Source: CAUZIB01 sp963578805 (GTDB lineage: Bacteria > Acidobacteriota > Vicinamibacteria > Vicinamibacterales > UBA8438). Taken from it: DNA of 64,000 bases. The translations under genes were made by a program, and so were the position numbers. The stretch spans positions 1 through 64,000 of the forward strand of contig CAUZDY010000014.1 in assembly GCA_963578805.1 (NCBI GenBank), given 5' to 3'. How positions within the stretch are numbered: position 1 is the stretch's first letter; each line of letters begins with the position of its first letter. A model generated the notes under the pieces. It was given only the letters and a program-made list of their open reading frames with translations. It was not told the origin of the DNA and did not search any database. This document shows, piece after piece, positions 1 through 7,954 of this stretch.

Positions 1-2
1 AT

Positions 3-1067
3 CTTCAAGGGATTTGGACGGAGGAGTTCGATACGCCCCTGGAGCGGCCTGAAGCTTATGGAGACCGTGCATTTTTCACCGACGAAGAGTATGCCGAGGC
101 GGACAACGTGCGAGCACGGCTGCTTGCGGCACAGACGTCCGGCGAAGGAGATAGACGTTCAGCGCCAGGTAGTCAGAATGACGTCGCCGGCGCGTATAGC
201 AACGCGCACGTGACGTATAAACACCTTGGCCGTCAAACTTCTCAGATTGTCGATCCTCCGAATGGGAGGGTGCCTCCGTTGACCGCGGCAGCCCAGGTGT
301 TAGCCGACACGGAGCGCGCATGGCGACGTGAACTTCTACGCTCGACTGAGACCTGTGAGCTGGCATTACCCGCGTGCTCGGGCCAGGAGTATAACGCGAC
401 TCCCTCGCCCCGCCGGAGTGAGCCTGCGCCGCGATACAACACCAATCGCATGAACCGCCACGACGACCCCGAAGATGGAGCATTCGGGGACCGCTGCCTG
501 CTTGGCCACCCGGTGGACTTCGGGTCGGTGGTTGGGGGAAGCTTCCGCCGGATCATCCAGACGCAAGGTGGCATCACGATGTACTACGACCAAGGCCAAG
601 GCCAAGGGTTCCAGCGCACCATCGTCATGGATGGTAGTCCCCACCTTCCCGACACGATTCGTCAGTGGTTTGGGGACTCAAGGGCTCACTGGGACGGTGA
701 CACGTTAGTGATCGACGTCACCAATTTCAGCCCCAAACAAGATCTCATGGGATCTCGTGAAAATCTGCATTTAGTGGAACGCTGGACGCGAACAGGCCCG
801 GACACGCTGGCTTATGAGGTCACTATTGAAGACCCAACCGTTTGGGTTCAGCCTTGGACCGTGAAACAAGAACTCCAACGGCAGAACGACCAAGAGAATC
901 GAATCTACTATGAGCCACGGTGCCACGAAGGCAACTACGGCTTCCCGGCCCTCTTGAAAGGGGCACGAGTCAATGAGGAGGCCTACGCAGCGGGCACCGG
1001 GCCGCATCCGGCCACCTTCGATAATGCCACCGGGTCAGGGTTAACAAGTTTTCCGGGAAATCGATAG
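3..1067 (+). CDS. Secreted hypothetical protein, 5' end outside the window
   Basis: The reading frame is already open at base 3 and ends with TAG at 1065-1067, so the start codon and any signal peptide lie upstream. The visible part begins with LQGIWTEEF, which matches the segment just after the signal peptide of the protein encoded at 30840-31850 on the other strand. The two share LQG[IV]W, GDRC near the middle, IRQW.GDS, W..[DN]TLV[IV]D.TNF, a TL.YEVTIE.P..W block and a CHEGNY motif near the C-terminus. They are therefore paralogues of one family. I know similar uncharacterised secreted proteins from Acidobacteriota but cannot name a function. The conserved Cys and Trp-rich blocks suggest a compact beta-rich extracytoplasmic fold; that is inference. 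Confidence 0.8.
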   Translation, partial: LQGIWTEEFDTPLERPEAYGDRAFFTDEEYAEADNVRARLLAAQTSGEGDRRSAPGSQNDVAGAYSNAHVTYKHLGRQTSQIVDPPNGRVPPLTAAAQVLADTERAWRRELLRSTETCELALPACSGQEYNATPSPRRSEPAPRYNTNRMNRHDDPEDGAFGDRCLLGHPVDFGSVVGGSFRRIIQTQGGITMYYDQGQGQGFQRTIVMDGSPHLPDTIRQWFGDSRAHWDGDTLVIDVTNFSPKQDLMGSRENLHLVERWTRTGPDTLAYEVTIEDPTVWVQPWTVKQELQRQNDQENRIYYEPRCHEGNYGFPALLKGARVNEEAYAAGTGPHPATFDNATGSGLTSFPGNR

Positions 1068-1303
1068 GGCCGCGAGCCGTCAGCCTCGGCATCCAGAGCG
1101 GCACGCGATTCAGCTGACCAAGTCGCTGCCTCTCAGCTGGTCGTTGAGAAACGCACGTACGTGCCGGGCGATAGGCAGGGTGGCTCCGGCTTTCTTCGTC
1201 CGCCGCACATGCCGGGCATCAGCTAGTCCCTTCGCCAAGTGTGCCATGCCATGCCACACCCTCTTGGATCGACGTCGGCCATACGAAAAGATAGCCGAGT
1301 GGA

Positions 1304-1921
1304 TCAGCGCCCGTCGCCCGGCAGGCCCTCGATCCCAGGCTCTAGCTGAGCGCCCAGTGTGTTTTGGAACATCGACAGCTGCGTGTAATTGCCAACGATT
1401 AGCACAACCTCGCGTAACTGACTCTCAGTGTAACGCTCGCCGAGCGTGTTCCACGTCGCCTCGGAGATAAATCGACTCGTGTAGAGTTCGTCAGCCGCCC
1501 TGAGCAGAGCTGCATCGAAGTCGCTCCACCCCGCCGCGTCGTCCCCTAGGGTGACCCGGCTGATTTCCTGTTCGGTGAGCCCAGCTTCCTGCCCAATGAT
1601 GTTATGCCGCCCCCAGATGTAGTCGGCTCGGTTCAACCACGCTGTGCGAAGAATGATCACCTCCCGGTCGCGGGCCGGGATCGTGGCGTTACGGACGAAG
1701 TGCCCCGTGTACGCCCAGTACCTTTGGCACGTCTCGGTGCTGGGGGGCGATTCGGGGCACAGCTGTCTCATTTCGCTCGCTCCTCTCGGATCGTCCGGAA
1801 GGGCGATCCGGGGACCATCGAGGCGGTCGAACGCCTTCACGCGTTTCTGTGCCTCTCCGACAAGCGATGTGAGCGCTGCGATAGCGAGAACCACACCGAA
1901 CGCAACGGTGAACCGTTTCAT
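1304..1921 (-). CDS. Carboxymuconolactone decarboxylase (CMD) family protein, exported
   Basis: A 205-residue protein with an N-terminal signal peptide (about residues 1-24, ending near EAQ). The rest matches the CMD/AhpD-like fold: the helix with IPARDREVIILR (about residues 81-92) followed by WGRHNIIGQEAGLT and a C-terminal helix ending in a YTQLSMFQNTLG-like stretch. The AhpD-type CxxC pair is absent, so a thiol peroxidase-partner role is unlikely and a gamma-carboxymuconolactone decarboxylase-like or ligand-binding role is more probable. The start is supported by a strong GGGAGGTG site about 4 nt before ATG. The signal peptide is unusual for this mostly cytosolic family. It is transcribed convergently with the preceding gene and stands alone. 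Confidence 0.8.
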   Translation of the reverse strand: MKRFTVAFGVVLAIAALTSLVGEAQKRVKAFDRLDGPRIALPDDPRGASEMRQLCPESPPSTETCQRYWAYTGHFVRNATIPARDREVIILRTAWLNRADYIWGRHNIIGQEAGLTEQEISRVTLGDDAAGWSDFDAALLRAADELYTSRFISEATWNTLGERYTESQLREVVLIVGNYTQLSMFQNTLGAQLEPGIEGLPGDGR

Positions 1922-2166
1922 CGGACACCTCCCTGTTTGCTTTGAGGATGAGGGCGCTTCCGGATACTGTCAAGTCAACGTTATTCATGAGTCGGCTTAG
2001 AGTTTCTGTCACTCAGGCCTCGTAAGCGGTCTGAGAAGTCCGTCCGCAGTAACTGGCCACTCTCTCCATTGCATCAACTTCGTCCAGCGTCCACTCCCTT
2101 GTTGCGGTGACGTAGTCGTCCTTTTCCTTCTGTCGTGGCGCGACGAGGTGTCCCCCATTTCCCGTG

Positions 2167-3209
2167 TCAGGGGTAGAATTTTTCAGTTTCTTTGAAGGGC
2201 TTGGCGGTAATTACAGCGGAGCGGTTGACCCGTAGGTAATGCGTCAGCTTGATGCTGAAAGTCGGCGTGTAACAGTCGTTCTTCTTGTCGTGCGGGACAG
2301 GAGTGGGGAGTGTTGATGGCCGCGTCCCGCTTCGCAAGGTGTCCAAGTAGTCCGCCCACTGCTGCATCATGTCTCGACGCTCCTGGAGGTGCGTCGTGCG
2401 GTTGTAGGCGCGTCCTAGTGGATTCTTGACGCGATGTGCGAGTTGGTGCTCGATGAAGTGTTGGGGAAAGTGAAGTTGTTCCTCAAGGACCGTATACGCC
2501 ATCGCACGGAACCCGTGTGCCGACATCTTTTCTTTGGGGATACCCATGGCGCGCATCGCGGCCGGGAGAGTGTTTTCACTCATCGGACGTCCGTTGTTTC
2601 ACGTCCCTGGGAAGACGTACTCCTGGTGACCGGTGTGGGGATGCAGCGCACGCAAGATGGCAACGGCTTGCGTAGCAAGCGGAACGATGTGATCTGTGTG
2701 TGTTTTCGTGACGCGGTACTGCCACTGTGGCTCGGCAGCGTCGAGATCAATGTCTGCCCACTTCGCTGTCCGTAATTCTCCTGGCCTAACGAACACGAGG
2801 GGTGCCAAACGTAACGCGCTCATGACAACCGACGTTCCCACATACCCGTCGAGCATCCGTAAGAGCGGTCCGATCTCCTTGGGATCGGTCACGGCAGCGA
2901 AAGGGGGTCACTGGAGTCAGTGCAGGTCTCACTGACGCGCTAGGGTCGTGTGTGATGCGCCTTGTCGCGATGGCGTGGCAACAGACTTGCCGGCACACCA
3001 TCAGGACACGACTCGCGGTCTCGTACTTCTCTTGTTCCTGAATCGGCTTGAACAGCGCAAGGATGTTCTGGGCTCTGACAGCAGCGATCGATTGCGTGCT
3101 GAGTTTCTGGAATACATACGATTCCAGCCGCATCAAAACCATCATCGGCGAGTCTCCTCGTCTCGAGGCCAGGTTGAGCGTTTCTGATAGCGGTGTTGGT
3201 CAATGGCAT
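2167..3209 (-). pseudogene. Decayed phage/P4-type tyrosine integrase
   Basis: Four pieces of one integrase lie in order on the minus strand. The N-terminus (MPLTNTAIRNAQP, from 3209) is the start of the arm-binding domain. A second frame (about 3145-2905) gives the core-binding helix region, ending in HDPSASVRPALTPV. A third frame (2892-2599) gives the catalytic domain start with RPGELRTAKW and HIVPLATQAV. After an in-frame TGA at 2599-2601 the same frame resumes with NNGRPMSENTL and the C-terminal HGFRAMAYTVL...EHQLAHR box. Intact relatives have Arg at the TGA position, so it is a likely CGA-to-TGA change. About 80-90 residues of the N-terminal domain are missing, and there is a frameshift near 2905. 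The gene cannot make an active recombinase. It marks an old integration event. Confidence 0.85.
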
Positions 3210-3543
3210 ATGTGGGCAACCCACCGCCTATATCTCCAGCACAAAGATCGGCGGTTGCCAACAAAACAGGTGGATGTCAATGGAAAACCACAGACGCCCA
3301 TAGACTGATAGAGCCTCAAAAAGCCTTATAAAACAGTACTGTTATTGGAGTGTCTGGATGTGATGGGAGAGAACTGGAGACATGGCTGGAAAAGAAATGG
3401 CGGTGAGCATAGCCTCCGCACCGAAAGTTTTGTAGACGCGTCCTGGCCTTGACTTCGACGCGCTATAGCACCCGGCCACGAAGCCGACCGGGGATTGCGC
3501 CACCAGCCGGCTCCGGCCGACACGCTCATGGTTATGAACACTG
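3210..3543. other. Intergenic stretch between integrase relic and HU gene
   Basis: I see no gene here. It contains a perfect 12-bp palindrome (AACAGTACTGTT, 3332-3343) inside a short AT-rich patch. As the sequence beside the integrase relic it could hold a worn attachment site, but I found no matching direct repeat elsewhere in the window and no tRNA fragment. Confidence 0.4.
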
Positions 3544-3822
3544 CTAGCTCGGCAAGACCGAGTCTTTCAGTTGCTTTGCGATACGCGCCTTTACAACAGT
3601 CTTTGCCGGTATCTGGATGGTCTCACCCGTCGCCGGATTTCGACCGGTCCGGGCCTTTCGATTCTGAACCACCAGCTTCACCATTCCCGGAATAACGAAC
3701 TCGCCACTTCGCTTGAGTTCACTCTCGGACAGTTGCTGGAGCTCGTCAAAAAACTCACGTGCTTGTGTCCGCTTGAGATTGAAACGCTCCGCAAAATGGT
3801 TAAAGAGCTCGGACTTACCCAT
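3544..3822 (-). CDS. HU/IHF-family nucleoid DNA-binding protein
   Basis: A 92-residue basic protein of the HU/IHF family, which bends DNA and compacts the nucleoid. The N-terminal helical region (GKSELFNHFAERF) is followed by the beta-arm region with the family signature GEFVIPG...K and the arm tip GRNPATGETIQIPA; the C-terminal helix is KARIAKQLKD. I chose the ATG at 3822 because MGKSEL aligns with the usual family start and a GAAGG lies about 8 nt upstream. In-frame ATGs at 3840 and 3846 would add 6-8 residues. It is a stand-alone gene divergent from queF. Length and motifs are typical, so the family call is secure; whether it is HU-like or IHF-like is not decidable here. Confidence 0.88.
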   Translation of the reverse strand: MGKSELFNHFAERFNLKRTQAREFFDELQQLSESELKRSGEFVIPGMVKLVVQNRKARTGRNPATGETIQIPAKTVVKARIAKQLKDSVLPS

Positions 3823-4013
3823 TCTTCGGCCTTCGACCATCGACATCCCCCTGGCTGTAGGCGCGCTGTCAGGATCCGCATACTCGGCCGCACGCGCACA
3901 AACGACCGCCGCAGAAAAGACCTAATAAAAACGCGCCTGATGCTAGCGCGCGGGTGTCCTCGTGTCAATAAGTCTTCTCTGGTCCCCTTCGGTAACAGTG
4001 CTGAAATCCCGGT

Positions 4014-4019
4014 TAGAAT
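4014..4019 (+). promoter_or_regulatory. -10-like hexamer TAGAAT for queF, probably leaderless
   Basis: TAGAAT ends 6 nt before the queF ATG at 4026, so transcription would start at or next to the start codon. No ribosome binding site is visible. The same hexamer serves as the -10 of the well-formed tRNA-Ala promoter in this window. No convincing -35 is seen. Confidence 0.45.
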
Positions 4020-4025
4020 CAGGCT

Positions 4026-4379
4026 ATGCAGGAGGGTCCACTTGAGACATTTCCCAACCCGCGTCCGGAACGTGACTACGAGATCGCGATCTACTGTCCG
4101 GAATTCACGTCTATCTGTCCGAAGACTGGATTGCCTGATTTCGGCGAAATTCGGATCACGTATACCCCAGACGAACGTTGTCTGGAACTCAAGGCGCTGA
4201 AGTACTACCTGATTGAGTTCCGCGATAAGGGAATTTTCTACGAACATGTCACTAACCAAATTCTCGATGACTTAGTGGAAGTGTGTCGGCCGAGACAGAT
4301 GACGGTCGTTGGGGACTTCTCCGTTCGGGGCGGTATCACCACCCAGGTTACGGCCCGCTACACCAAGAATGGCACATGA
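4026..4379 (+). CDS. queF: NADPH-dependent 7-cyano-7-deazaguanine (preQ0) reductase QueF
   Basis: Reduces preQ0 to preQ1 in queuosine biosynthesis for tRNA modification; a cytosolic enzyme. At 117 residues it is the short, single-domain (type I) form. The catalytic cysteine is C31 in FTSICPKTGLPDF, and the conserved Asp is D38. The QueF signature ELKALKYYL (about 54-62) for NADPH binding and the following FRDKGIFYEH block are intact. The 3' end overlaps the next gene by 11 nt (its ATG is at 4369), so the two are probably co-translated. No preQ1 riboswitch is visible in the short upstream region. Other queuosine genes are not in the window. Confidence 0.95.
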   Translation: MQEGPLETFPNPRPERDYEIAIYCPEFTSICPKTGLPDFGEIRITYTPDERCLELKALKYYLIEFRDKGIFYEHVTNQILDDLVEVCRPRQMTVVGDFSVRGGITTQVTARYTKNGT

Positions 4380-4644
4380 GGTGCCGGTCGACGGCGTGCT
4401 AGATCTACACAGCTTCGCCCCGCGCGATATCAACTCGGTCGTTGAAGAATACGTGAAAACAGCAGCGGCAGCGGACCTCCGACAGGTACGTCTCATTCAT
4501 GGTCGCGGCATAGGCGTTCAGCGGTCGATCGTGCATGCGGCGCTCGCGCGGCACCCTGCTGTTTACGATTTTTTTGACGCTCCCGAGTCTAAACTGGGAG
4601 CCACCATCGCCGTGCTGACGCTTACGAGGACACCCCGCAACTAG
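4369..4644 (+). CDS. Smr-domain protein
   Basis: A 91-residue protein made almost entirely of an Smr (small MutS-related) domain. It has the LDLH motif near the N-terminus (VLDLHSF, about residues 10-16) and the central HGRG motif (LIHGRGIGVQR, about 42-52), both of which mark the nuclease-type fold found at the C-terminus of MutS2. Standing alone, such proteins act on RNA or branched DNA; the substrate is unknown. It overlaps queF by 11 nt and is followed 47 nt later by a TerC-type gene on the same strand. I chose ATG 4369 because it gives the normal domain start; an in-frame upstream extension would lie inside queF. Confidence 0.85.
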   Translation: MAHEVPVDGVLDLHSFAPRDINSVVEEYVKTAAAADLRQVRLIHGRGIGVQRSIVHAALARHPAVYDFFDAPESKLGATIAVLTLTRTPRN

Positions 4645-4691
4645 TGCAAGAAGTGCCCCGCCTTCACAGAGCCTAAGACGGAGGATCCAGA

Positions 4692-5465
4692 ATGGACGGC
4701 ACAGTGCTTTTCAGCCTTGACTCGTTGATTGCCCTTGTCAGCCTCACGACTATCGAGATCGTCCTGGGAATCGACAACATCATCTTTCTTGCCATCCTGA
4801 CCGACCGACTTCCAGAGAACCAACGTCACAGAACCCGGAACATAGGATTGGTCCTCGCTATGGTGATGCGGATCGCACTTCTCTTAGCCATCTTCTGGGT
4901 CATGCGCCTGACGACACCACTCTTCGAAGTCCCGTTTTTCACAGAACCCCTTGCCGATGGCACCGGAATAATGCCGCTCAGCATCAGCGGTCGAGATCTC
5001 ATCCTACTCCTGGGAGGACTGTTCCTCCTCGCTAAGGCGACCTTCGAGATCCATCACCTCATGGAGGGAGCTCATGAACCGGGCGTCCAGCGCAAAGGAG
5101 CAATCTCTGCGGGTGCCGTATTGAGCCAAGTCGTACTGCTTGACCTCGTGTTCAGTCTCGATTCCGTTATCACAGCGGTTGGAATGGCCGACCGCGTCGA
5201 GGTCATGATCGCAGCAGTCATCGTCGCCGTCGCGGTGATGATCGCGTTCGCTGGGGCGGTCAGTCGATTCATTGCTCGACATCCTTCGATGAAAACATTG
5301 GCACTGGCTTTTCTCGTGATGATCGGTGTGTTGCTTGTCGCCGACGGTCTGGGCCAGCATCTTCCACGTGGCTATGTGTATTTTGCGATGGCTTTCAGCC
5401 TGCTCGTCGAGCTCATTAACCTGAAAGCCGTCACTAGACGACAGCCGGCCGAGGCTACCGGATGA
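4692..5465 (+). CDS. TerC-family integral membrane protein
   Basis: A 257-residue polytopic membrane protein of the TerC family (YoaE/YgdQ-like), with about seven hydrophobic segments. The conserved opening EIVLGIDNIIFLAIL (about 19-33) and the second repeat with LDLVFSLDSVITAVGM (about 153-168) carry the paired acidic residues typical of the family. Members are linked to tellurite resistance or to metal (manganese) efflux during protein secretion. A good GGAGGATCC-type ribosome site precedes ATG. It follows the Smr gene by 47 nt and is 4 nt ahead of the next gene, so it sits in a likely queF-smr-terC-peptidase operon. The transported species cannot be told from sequence. Confidence 0.88.
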   Translation: MDGTVLFSLDSLIALVSLTTIEIVLGIDNIIFLAILTDRLPENQRHRTRNIGLVLAMVMRIALLLAIFWVMRLTTPLFEVPFFTEPLADGTGIMPLSISGRDLILLLGGLFLLAKATFEIHHLMEGAHEPGVQRKGAISAGAVLSQVVLLDLVFSLDSVITAVGMADRVEVMIAAVIVAVAVMIAFAGAVSRFIARHPSMKTLALAFLVMIGVLLVADGLGQHLPRGYVYFAMAFSLLVELINLKAVTRRQPAEATG

Positions 5466-5469
5466 CGAG

Positions 5470-6408
5470 ATGACCACCCCGCGATGTCGATCACTCGTCA
5501 TCGGCGCCTTCCTCGCCACCTGGTGCGCCACGAGCTCAATCGGCGCGCAAATACTTGGACCCGTCAGGCTCGTGGTCGATGCCCCGGCAGAACTCGAGAG
5601 CGTCGTGTCGCAGGTCCGTGACTTTGACACCACACGGCTGGTCAGTGTGATGAGGCTGACTGGGATCCAGGACGCTGAGCAACCGATCCGGATACTGCTC
5701 ATGCCGGAACAGTCGACCACAGCGCGCAACACGCCAGAGTGGGTAGCTGGTTTTGCCGACTCGGCACGTGACCTCGTGGTGCTGTTTCCCACCCGCATTG
5801 GCTCATACCCGTACCGCACACTCGAAAGTGTCGTGTATCACGAGGTGGCACACATCCTGATCAACCGGGCAGCAAACGGGAGGCGGGTCCCGCGGTGGTT
5901 CAACGAAGGACTGGCCAGCGCAGCTGAACGGAGCTGGGACATTGAGGACCGGTCTCGTTTCACGTGGGAGCTTGTGGCCGGACGCGCGCTGACGGCGACC
6001 CAGCTCGAGACACTGTTCGGACAGGATCGTGGGGACGTGGCTCGAGCTTATGTCCTGTCGGAAGCCCTCGTTCGCGACATTCTTCAGCGCCACGGTCCCT
6101 TGACGGCAGCACGCCTCTTGAGTCGCATGGCCGGCGACATCTCATTCGAAGCCGCGCTGTACGCCACCACGGGGCTGACGATCTCTGAGCACGTGAGATT
6201 GTTCTGGAACCGTCACGCCATTTGGAAGCGGTGGATCGCCCTGGCTGGCCACCCCTTCACACTATGGGGCTTGGTGACATTCCTCGCACTCGTCGCCATC
6301 TGGCGACACCGCCGTCGCCGGTTCGAACGGAGACAGCAGTGGGAGATGGAGGAGCGGGCAGAAGACCAAGCGTGGGAGGAACACCGCCAAAGATATCGGG
6401 TGCACTAG
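5470..6408 (+). CDS. Membrane-anchored gluzincin-type metallopeptidase (peptidase MA-like)
   Basis: A 312-residue protein with a signal peptide (about 1-26), an extracytoplasmic catalytic domain and one C-terminal transmembrane helix (about 254-276) followed by a highly charged cytoplasmic tail. The zinc motif HEVAH is at 124-128 and the downstream glutamate is in FNEG (144-147), the pattern of gluzincins grouped as peptidase MA. The substrate is unknown. It starts 4 nt after the TerC-type gene stop, so they are likely co-transcribed. The tail, rich in Arg/Glu/Gln, may bind a cytosolic partner; that is inference. Confidence 0.82.
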   Translation: MTTPRCRSLVIGAFLATWCATSSIGAQILGPVRLVVDAPAELESVVSQVRDFDTTRLVSVMRLTGIQDAEQPIRILLMPEQSTTARNTPEWVAGFADSARDLVVLFPTRIGSYPYRTLESVVYHEVAHILINRAANGRRVPRWFNEGLASAAERSWDIEDRSRFTWELVAGRALTATQLETLFGQDRGDVARAYVLSEALVRDILQRHGPLTAARLLSRMAGDISFEAALYATTGLTISEHVRLFWNRHAIWKRWIALAGHPFTLWGLVTFLALVAIWRHRRRRFERRQQWEMEERAEDQAWEEHRQRYRVH

Positions 6409-6439
6409 CTAGTCTAGCGAGTCTGACAGATCTGTGCGC

Positions 6440-6793
6440 TTACGTGATGGTCAACAGCGTATACGCAGCGATGATCGTCCCCAGCAGCGCAGCACCATAG
6501 CAGAGGAGGGCAATTGGCCGCTGGGCTCCGTGTTTGATCTGAAAGACATCATAGAGCGTGTATCGGAAACGGTGAGCCCAATGGAAGAGCGGTAAGAAAA
6601 TGAAGACGAATAAGTACAGCCGCGCGATCGGATGGATGACCAGACTATGAAGTGACTCGTAGTCCGGAGCGTCAACCCATCCCAGGGGAAACGCGAGGCC
6701 AATCAGCAGCATATGTACCGGGAACAAGAGGGCGGAAACCATTCCCCCGGCACCGAACAAGAACCATAGAAACGGCGTAATGCCTCTGGTCAT
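6440..6793 (-). CDS. frdD: Fumarate reductase membrane anchor subunit D
   Basis: A 117-residue protein with three membrane helices; one of two hydrophobic anchors that hold FrdAB on the inner face of the membrane and pass electrons from menaquinol. The N-terminal segment (PFLWFLFGAGGMVSAL) closely follows E. coli FrdD. The quinone site lies at the FrdC-FrdD interface. The ATG abuts the frdC stop codon exactly, so translation is coupled. Last gene of frdABCD; it converges on the metallopeptidase gene with only 31 nt between, where I see no clear terminator. Confidence 0.92.
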   Translation of the reverse strand: MTRGITPFLWFLFGAGGMVSALLFPVHMLLIGLAFPLGWVDAPDYESLHSLVIHPIARLYLFVFIFLPLFHWAHRFRYTLYDVFQIKHGAQRPIALLCYGAALLGTIIAAYTLLTIT

Positions 6794-7207
6794 CTATCTG
6801 AGCAACAAAATCCACGCAACGACCGCGGATACCGCTATCCATCCGACATAGTGCAAACCCGCGATCACCTGACCCGGAACACGTGTCTCGCCCAGTCGGA
6901 CGGTCATAGTTGTAGGAACAGCCTTGAACCACGTAACAGCGTGCAACAACATGGCCCCAAGACCGATCGTGTTCAACAGAATGAAACCTGGTGTCCTCAA
7001 CCGGTCGATGAATGCCGCATATGCATCCGGACCGATTGCCAAGGCTCGAATCTGAAAAAGTGTGAGAACAGCAAAGATCCCAACGAAGACACAGGTAAGC
7101 TCCCGGATAATGAAGTTGAAGTACGCGCGCTTCTCCAGCCACCACCAGAATGACATCGGGCGATGGTACAGCCGCGGACCGGACGGACTACCGGTCACGT
7201 CGCTCAC
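6794..7207 (-). CDS. frdC: Fumarate reductase membrane anchor subunit C
   Basis: A 137-residue, three-helix membrane anchor of the fumarate reductase complex. The conserved opening RPMSFWWWLEKRAYFNFIIREL (split over about residues 16-37) is diagnostic of FrdC and includes the Glu near the quinone site. The start is GTG at 7207, overlapping the frdB TGA as GTGA, so the two genes are translationally coupled. The stop abuts the frdD start. Confidence 0.92.
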   Translation of the reverse strand: MSDVTGSPSGPRLYHRPMSFWWWLEKRAYFNFIIRELTCVFVGIFAVLTLFQIRALAIGPDAYAAFIDRLRTPGFILLNTIGLGAMLLHAVTWFKAVPTTMTVRLGETRVPGQVIAGLHYVGWIAVSAVVAWILLLR

Positions 7208-7950
7208 TTAGAACCCCATGGCAACAACACAGATTTGAACCAGTCGGTCGCTGTCGCCATCTTGTACAGTTGGATCGCGCCAGCGGGGTCGACGTTCTTT
7301 GGACACACTTCGGTGCACTCACCCACGAAGGTACAGCCCCACATTCCCTCGTGCTCATCCAGGACGGTCATCCGCTCCGCCGCCCCTTGATCACGCGAAT
7401 CCAGATTGTAACGCTGCGCCAGAGCGATCGCGGCCGGCCCGACAAAATCGGGCTCAAGACCTACGACGGGACATGCCGAGTAACACAGCATGCAGTTGAT
7501 GCACATGCTAAATGGCTTGTAGATGTCGAGTTCGGCAGGCGTCTGAAGGTATTCGCCCTCGTCGGGTGACTTCTCGTCGTCCCTGACGATCCACGGCTTA
7601 ACACTGGAGAGCTTCCCCAGAAAGCTATTGATATCGACGATGAGGTCGCGGACGACGGGAAAGAACTGTAAGGGTTCGATTCGAATCGGTCCCGACAACA
7701 CATAGTCGGATAGCGGAATGGCGCACGTGAGCTTCGGAGTGCCGTTCACCATCATCCCGCAGCTGCCACACACACCCATCCGGCACGACCAGCGGAATGA
7801 CAATGAGCCATCGAGCTGATCCTTGACGAAATTCAGCGCGTCCAGGATCACCCAATCCTTGTTGTACGGTACGTCGTAAGTCTGAAACGTCGGTTCCGAC
7901 TCTTCCTCGGGACGGTACCTTGAAACAACCAGCTGGATAGTCTCTGCCAT
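7204..7950 (-). CDS. frdB: Fumarate reductase iron-sulfur subunit
   Basis: A 248-residue electron-transfer subunit linking quinol in the membrane to the flavin in FrdA. The [2Fe-2S] ligands are C56, C61, C64 and C76 (SCRMGVCGSCG...C). The C-terminal ferredoxin-like part holds CINCMLCYSACP (C150, C153, C156, C160) and C206, C212, C216 for the [4Fe-4S] and [3Fe-4S] centres. I chose ATG 7950 because GGAAGG lies 7 nt upstream and it starts 4 nt after the frdA stop; an in-frame start at 7977 would overlap frdA. Confidence 0.95.
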   Translation of the reverse strand: MAETIQLVVSRYRPEEESEPTFQTYDVPYNKDWVILDALNFVKDQLDGSLSFRWSCRMGVCGSCGMMVNGTPKLTCAIPLSDYVLSGPIRIEPLQFFPVVRDLIVDINSFLGKLSSVKPWIVRDDEKSPDEGEYLQTPAELDIYKPFSMCINCMLCYSACPVVGLEPDFVGPAAIALAQRYNLDSRDQGAAERMTVLDEHEGMWGCTFVGECTEVCPKNVDPAGAIQLYKMATATDWFKSVLLPWGSK

Positions 7951-7954
7951 GTCG

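Noticed and set aside
2599..2601. In-frame TGA in the integrase as a selenocysteine codon, given selC in the window
   Set aside because: Relatives carry Arg there, other disabling lesions exist in the same gene, and no hairpin suited to SelB follows.
3332..3343. 12-bp palindrome beside the integrase relic as an attachment or operator site
   Set aside because: No second copy in the window and no associated regulator.
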